The notes beneath the pieces were generated by a model. The model saw only the letters and a list, made by a program, of their open reading frames with translations. It was not told the DNA's origin and searched no databases. Positions 31,654-35,402 of a stretch of DNA of 35,402 nucleotides are shown piece by piece. The DNA comes from Oscillospiraceae bacterium (GTDB lineage Bacteria; Bacillota; Clostridia; Oscillospirales; Ruminococcaceae): NCBI GenBank assembly GCA_009780025.1, contig WRAV01000024.1:1-35402 (forward strand). The letters run 5' to 3'. The position numbers were made by a program, and so were the translations under genes. How positions within the stretch are numbered: position 1 is the first letter of the stretch; every line of letters begins with the position of its first letter.

Positions 31654-31710
31654 GGTTGCGGCTCCTTCTATAATTTCATTGTCGGCAATATGCGCTGATG
31701 TAGTGTTTGT

Positions 31711-31816
31711 GTAGGGAACGCACCCCTGTGCATCCCCTGAATTTACCCATACGCCGCGCGCATATAGGCAGGCGGTGTGTAATATACCGGTCCGCGCAGG
31801 GGCCCGCGGGCCCTAC
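31711..31816. repeat. REP pair (BIME) between xpaC and telA
   Basis: The left plus-strand unit is GTAGGGAACGCACCCCTGTG (31711-31737 overall), with the palindrome GCACCCCTGTGC-like as at 9.98 and 10.1 kb. The right minus-strand unit has GTAG at 31816-31813, followed by GGGCCCGCGGGCCC. The G of its GTAG is the last base of the xpaC TAG stop codon. It lies in the 95-bp-plus gap before the telA start. Confidence 0.65.
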
Positions 31817-32913
31817 TATCCTCCGACGTTTATGCCGTCGTTATTCTTGAGCATCTGGCTCATAACCTCGAGCTCTACTTCAATATTCAGGGCCTTATCC
31901 GCGAAGAGTGCGTCCAGCTGCCGGTGGAATGCGTCGGCTATGGTGCACATCATTCCCTCGATTTTCTTCTTGGACGCAGTTATGTTCTTCCCTTCTACCG
32001 GTTGGGCGCAGAGCTCTTCGTAGCTCTGCAAAAGGTTTATGGTAGTTGGCAGGGTATAGCCCATAAACTGGCGGATATCCCGGGCCTTCTGGGGGTGCTT
32101 TTTAACCTGCTCGACAATCTGCTCGGTGGTTCGGATAAGGTCGCGCACACGCTCGTCCACCGGGGCGCTTATCGATCTTTCCAGCCTGTGCAGGGTTTGC
32201 ATATGGCCGCTCACCGCGATTAGCATATCATCCAGGGCCTGGTTGCCGGTCTGCACCGGCTCGGGTATTGGGGCAACAACTTCCAAAATAACCGCTCGGG
32301 CAGGGCTCGACCAACTAACCTGGAAGAAAGCCACAGCGGCAACTACAAATGCCAGTGCCAAATCCAGCGGGCGGTAGAACGGGAAAAAGAACGCGTACGC
32401 TGCCCAGACAAAACCGAAGGCGTAGATGGGCGAGGCCGACTTTTTATGCTCCTCGCGCAGGGCTGGGGTGGCACCATCCTCCGCAGGTATGTCTATTGGT
32501 GGCTTATCTCCGGTGTAGACTAAGTCTCCCCGCCAAAGGTCTGCGTATAACCCCTTGACCATCTTGAACTTCTGCATAGCCCGCACATCACCCACAAGGC
32601 GGGTGAGGCTGCACCCCAAAAGCTCGGAGGGCTTTTTAATCGACACACGGTTGGTGTTGTCGAACAACCCCTGCATCCTAAGTAATTTTTGGTAGAGGCT
32701 CCGCTTGCGTATGCCGCTTATAAGCATACGCAGCCCCCACAAAAACGCAACCATAAGCACAAGCCGGACAAAGTAATCCATCGCCGGCAGCCCGCCCACC
32801 CCGGCTGGCCTATATGGCAAAAGTATAAGCGGAAAGAGCACAAGGACAGCGCCGAGCACCATCTCGGCCCCGCCCTTCTTTTTTATCACAAGCTCGCCGC
32901 CTACGTTTGGCAT
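31816..32913 (-). CDS. xpaC: XpaC family protein (5-bromo-4-chloroindolyl phosphate hydrolysis family)
   Basis: 365 residues from the ATG at 32913, behind GGGAGGGG; an in-frame ATG twenty codons earlier overlaps the promoter. Two pairs of membrane helices (about 18-65 and 165-205) alternate with cytoplasmic parts. The C-terminal helical region (DERVRDLIRTTEQIVEQVKKHPQKARDIRQFMGYTLPTTINLLQSYEEL) is the XpaC hallmark. The name comes from a phenotype in Bacillus; the true biochemical activity is not known. It is first in a probable xpaC-telA-lemA-TPM run of envelope genes. Confidence 0.88.
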   Translation of the reverse strand: MPNVGGELVIKKKGGAEMVLGAVLVLFPLILLPYRPAGVGGLPAMDYFVRLVLMVAFLWGLRMLISGIRKRSLYQKLLRMQGLFDNTNRVSIKKPSELLGCSLTRLVGDVRAMQKFKMVKGLYADLWRGDLVYTGDKPPIDIPAEDGATPALREEHKKSASPIYAFGFVWAAYAFFFPFYRPLDLALAFVVAAVAFFQVSWSSPARAVILEVVAPIPEPVQTGNQALDDMLIAVSGHMQTLHRLERSISAPVDERVRDLIRTTEQIVEQVKKHPQKARDIRQFMGYTLPTTINLLQSYEELCAQPVEGKNITASKKKIEGMMCTIADAFHRQLDALFADKALNIEVELEVMSQMLKNNDGINVGG

Positions 32914-32950
32914 CGTTTTGCCCCTCCCACGGATATTCGTACTACGTTTT

Positions 32951-32980
32951 AGTCTAACAAATTGTGGCGGCACAAGTCAA
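32951..32980 (-). promoter_or_regulatory. Promoter of the xpaC-telA run
   Basis: Minus-strand TTGACT (32980-32975), 18 bp, TAGACT (32956-32951), about 40 bp before the xpaC start. The 388-bp gene-free stretch 32914-33301 otherwise holds the tetR promoter and operator; the part from 32981 to 33230 is A/T-rich with no feature that I can support. Confidence 0.55.
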
Positions 32981-33234
32981 CGAACAGAGTGTGAACACTT
33001 GGCGAAAAAGGAAGATTATTTCTAAATATTAAACATGACGCATTGTTTTCATAGGCAATAAGAACACAAAAGAGATAACCAATGAATTTACTGTGAGCGT
33101 TGCTGCAAATATAGCAGGATTAAATATTTCAGTGGATTGATGATTTAATATATCCACCAAGACTGGGCAAAGACGAGAATGTAAAAAAGCTCCCGGCCTT
33201 TTTTCTTGTTCAAAAGAAAGTTGTAAATATCCTC

Positions 33235-33281
33235 TTGACAGATGAATAGATCGTCGCTATAATCAAACCAATGGTCGGTTT
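33235..33281 (+). promoter_or_regulatory. Consensus promoter and TetR-type operator
   Basis: TTGACA (33235-33240), exactly 17 bp, TATAAT (33258-33263): a perfect sigma-A consensus. Immediately downstream AAACC-7-GGTTT (33265-33281, containing ACCAATGGTCGGT) is an inverted repeat at the start of transcription, the expected site for autorepression by the TetR-family regulator encoded next. Confidence 0.85.
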
Positions 33282-33301
33282 AATTGAGGGGAGATAATAC
33301 A

Positions 33302-33928
33302 ATGCCGCGTAGATACAATTCCAAAGAAACGATAGAGCTTATTCTATCCGCTTCCATAAAGCTCTTTAACGAAAAAGGATTTGACAAAACAAGTATGCAG
33401 GAAATAGTTGATGAATCAGGCGTATCAAAAGGCTCTATTTTTCATCATTTCAATTCAAAAGAAGAAATTTTAACGGCAGTCATGGTTAATCAAGCCAAAA
33501 CCTACGAACAAGTAATCCTCAAATGGCTTGGGGAAGTTGAAAGCATGACGGCTAAAGAAAAAATGATTGCTATGTTAGACAAGATTTTGGAAGATGCGGA
33601 TATGGGCGCAGACGCATTAGGCAAGCACGTTCTCAAAAGCCCTCAAATGATATTAGCTGCCATGCAAGAGAGCCTAAAAATAGCCGCACCTATCTACGCT
33701 CAAATTTTCAAAGAGGGTACAGAGGATGGCTCTATTACGACAGCTTACCCTGAAGAGTGTGCTCAAGTTTTTACATTGCTTATGAACTTTTGGTGTGATA
33801 ACGCTATATTTGAGTGTAGTACAAAAGAGCTGTGCAATCGTGCGGTATTTTTTCAACAAATGATGAGAGATTTGGGTGCGGATGTCATAAGTGATAAGCA
33901 CATATCTCAATTTATTAAATCTAAATAA
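33302..33928 (+). CDS. TetR/AcrR family transcriptional regulator
   Basis: 208 residues from the ATG at 33302, with GAGGGGAG about 10 bp upstream. The N-terminal helix-turn-helix domain (about 8-55) shows ILSASIKLFNEKGFDKTSMQEIVDESGVSKGSIFHHFNSKEEIL, the TetR signature. The C-terminal ligand domain is variable, as usual. It stands directly ahead of an MFS transporter gene, 14 bp away, and behind its own palindrome, so it most likely represses both genes until an inducing, possibly exported, compound binds. The A/T-rich composition contrasts with the GC-richer genes to the left. Confidence 0.93.
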   Translation: MPRRYNSKETIELILSASIKLFNEKGFDKTSMQEIVDESGVSKGSIFHHFNSKEEILTAVMVNQAKTYEQVILKWLGEVESMTAKEKMIAMLDKILEDADMGADALGKHVLKSPQMILAAMQESLKIAAPIYAQIFKEGTEDGSITTAYPEECAQVFTLLMNFWCDNAIFECSTKELCNRAVFFQQMMRDLGADVISDKHISQFIKSK

Positions 33929-33942
33929 TGGAGGGATTCAAA

Positions 33943-35226
33943 ATGGAATCAGCAGTAAATAAGGCAATTACATTGACACATGGGGTCAACGTGGAAGCGA
34001 CGGCGAACAAACTTTGGAGCAAGGATTTTTCATTGCTTGTAGGTGGGCAATTTATCTCTATATTCGGCAACATGATATTAAGTTTTGCTTTGCCGCTGTA
34101 TCTTTTGTATATTAGCGGTTCTGCCGCATTGTTTGGGCTTGTAATGGGGTTGACAAATATTCCGCTTCTTCTTATGTCACCAATAGGCGGCATGATTGCA
34201 GACCGCTTTAGAAAACAACGTGTCATGTTTTGGCTTGATGTTTCAACTACCGTGCTTATAATAGGGTATATCGTGGCAAGTGGATTAACAGCAGCCATTA
34301 TTCCAATTATAATTGTGAAGTTGATGGCACTAAACGCCATTCAAGGCGTATATATGCCCGCTGTTAGTTCAAGTGTGCCGGTGTTGGTAAGTGAAGGTAA
34401 ACTTGTGCCGGCAAACTCGGCTGTCAATCTGGTAAACTCATTGTCGGGCATGGGAGGAATGGCTATTGCTGGCGTGCTATTTGCGAGATTTGGACTTTTT
34501 CCTATATTAGTGGTAAGTGCAATATGCTTTTCCGTTACTGCGGTTATGGACTTGTTTATTCGCGTTCCGTTTAAGCAACAAGACAATTCTGGCAGCATTT
34601 TCAAAATAGCAAAAGCTGACTTATCCCTATCTGCTAGCTTTATGAAAAGGCAGCCAATTATTCTGAAATGTATAGTAGTGCTGTTCACACTTACTGCAAC
34701 GCTTGGCTCAATAATTATGATTGGGGTTCCTGTTTTGATAACACAGTATTTGGAGATGGGTGTGGAATTTGTAGGGATAAGTCAAAGTATTATGCTGGCA
34801 GGAGGGGTATTGGGCGGTATCACCACAGGTTTATTGGGAAACAAGCTAAAAGCAAGCAATATCTATATGCTGATTATTATTTCTGGGCTTGCTTTGCTTC
34901 CTATAGGGCTTACGTTTTTTATTAACATCCCATATTTAGCGACATATATTATTATGACCTCCGCATGTTTGGTGGCTTTAGCTGCCGTAACTGCGATTCA
35001 AATTCGGATAATATCTCTGATTCAAGGAGAAACACCGACAGAAATTACAGGCAAGGTTATGTCGCTTGTTGTCATGTTGCCGTTTTTGGCAAATGCGCTT
35101 GGACAGCTTGCTTACGGTGTAGCTTTTGAGCAACTTGCGGCGTTGCCTTATGTAATTATGTTTGCTACGGCTGGGATGGTTGCAATGATTGCGATTTTTA
35201 CACGCAGAAGCTTTAATTCGTTATAG
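33943..35226 (+). CDS. MFS transporter (MefA/MFS_3-like efflux pump)
   Basis: 427 residues from the ATG at 33943, with GGAGGG 7 to 8 bp upstream; the in-frame ATG at 33928 overlaps the tetR stop and precedes the ribosome-binding site. Twelve membrane helices are predicted. The loop GGMIADRFRKQRVMFWLD is the MFS motif A, and ISIFGNMILSFALPLYLLYISGSAALFGLVMG opens the typical macrolide-efflux/MFS_3-type fold. It probably exports a drug or metabolite under control of the adjacent TetR regulator. The substrate cannot be told from sequence. Confidence 0.92.
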   Translation: MESAVNKAITLTHGVNVEATANKLWSKDFSLLVGGQFISIFGNMILSFALPLYLLYISGSAALFGLVMGLTNIPLLLMSPIGGMIADRFRKQRVMFWLDVSTTVLIIGYIVASGLTAAIIPIIIVKLMALNAIQGVYMPAVSSSVPVLVSEGKLVPANSAVNLVNSLSGMGGMAIAGVLFARFGLFPILVVSAICFSVTAVMDLFIRVPFKQQDNSGSIFKIAKADLSLSASFMKRQPIILKCIVVLFTLTATLGSIIMIGVPVLITQYLEMGVEFVGISQSIMLAGGVLGGITTGLLGNKLKASNIYMLIIISGLALLPIGLTFFINIPYLATYIIMTSACLVALAAVTAIQIRIISLIQGETPTEITGKVMSLVVMLPFLANALGQLAYGVAFEQLAALPYVIMFATAGMVAMIAIFTRRSFNSL

Positions 35227-35227
35227 G

Positions 35228-35402
35228 CTAAGCAAAAAGAGTAGTAAGCTTGAAGTCGTAACAGATGAAGTTGAAAAAAATAGGGTCTTGCCTATATTAG
35301 AGCGGACACGAGCGGAAATCTTTGAGAAGAATCTGGTAAAGGTCAAGAGCGCGATGATTGAAACGGAATTCAGTTTCCTTGAGATAAAGCTCAAATCTGT
35401 CC
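35228..35402 (+). CDS. Unidentified open frame running off the right edge
   Basis: After the MFS stop, one frame stays open for 58 codons to the end of the window, reading RLSKKSSKLEVV and later VLPILERTRAEIFEKN. The composition (Glu/Lys-rich, amphipathic) looks protein-like. The frame also stays open backward into the MFS gene, and I see no good start codon or ribosome-binding site, so it could be the 5'-truncated remnant of a gene. I do not recognise the family. Confidence 0.3.

Overview
The window reads as a chromosomal segment of a Gram-positive bacterium, most likely an uncultured member of the class Clostridia (Oscillospirales-like). This is inferred from the gene families: ctsR-mcsA-clpC, AbrB, ComF, a class B sortase, a BmpA/Nup-type nucleoside ABC transporter, xpaC-telA, and purine-rich Shine-Dalgarno sites. 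No rRNA, tRNA or CRISPR array was seen.

Layout. 1-8.3 kb (minus strand): a truncated and a full nucleoside hydrolase, two permeases and the ATPase of a nucleoside ABC importer, a TraX-family membrane protein, MTA/SAH nucleosidase (mtnN), an unknown anchored protein and an RluA-type pseudouridine synthase. 8.4-12.1 kb: radC (+), then on the minus strand a lipoprotein, a DUF3781 protein, a frameshifted GNAT acetyltransferase and a THUMP-domain RNA methyltransferase. 12.1-12.85 kb has no convincing protein gene; it holds a promoter-hairpins-terminator unit that looks like a small RNA, and a 92-bp tandem duplication. 12.85-17.7 kb (+): an AbrB-like regulator, a DUF1015 protein, a CoA-acylating aldehyde dehydrogenase, a ribbon-helix-helix protein paired with a REP-associated transposase (RAYT), and comF. 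18.0-22.7 kb (+): an Mrp/Mbh-type cation/proton antiporter operon (E-F-G-[MbhD+MbhE+MrpB fusion]-C-D) followed by a YgjP-type metallopeptidase. 22.7-26.2 kb (minus): ctsR-mcsA-clpC with a clear CtsR box. 26.3-32.9 kb (minus): a lipobox-bearing class B sortase, a ClpP variant, a double-TPM-domain protein, LemA, TelA and XpaC. 33-35.4 kb (+): an AT-rich TetR-MFS efflux cassette with a consensus promoter and operator, and an unidentified open frame running off the end.

The most striking system is a repeat family of GTAG followed by a GC-rich palindrome. Copies occur singly or as head-outward inverted pairs, mostly right behind stop codons, and two identical inverted 28-bp copies lie inside the coding sequence of the window's own RAYT. 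REP palindromes led by GTAG are the known substrates of RAYT transposases, so transposase and dispersed repeats probably form one REP/RAYT system. The RAYT and the GNAT gene are each broken by what looks like a 7-to-6 homopolymer contraction, which may be real or a sequencing artefact.
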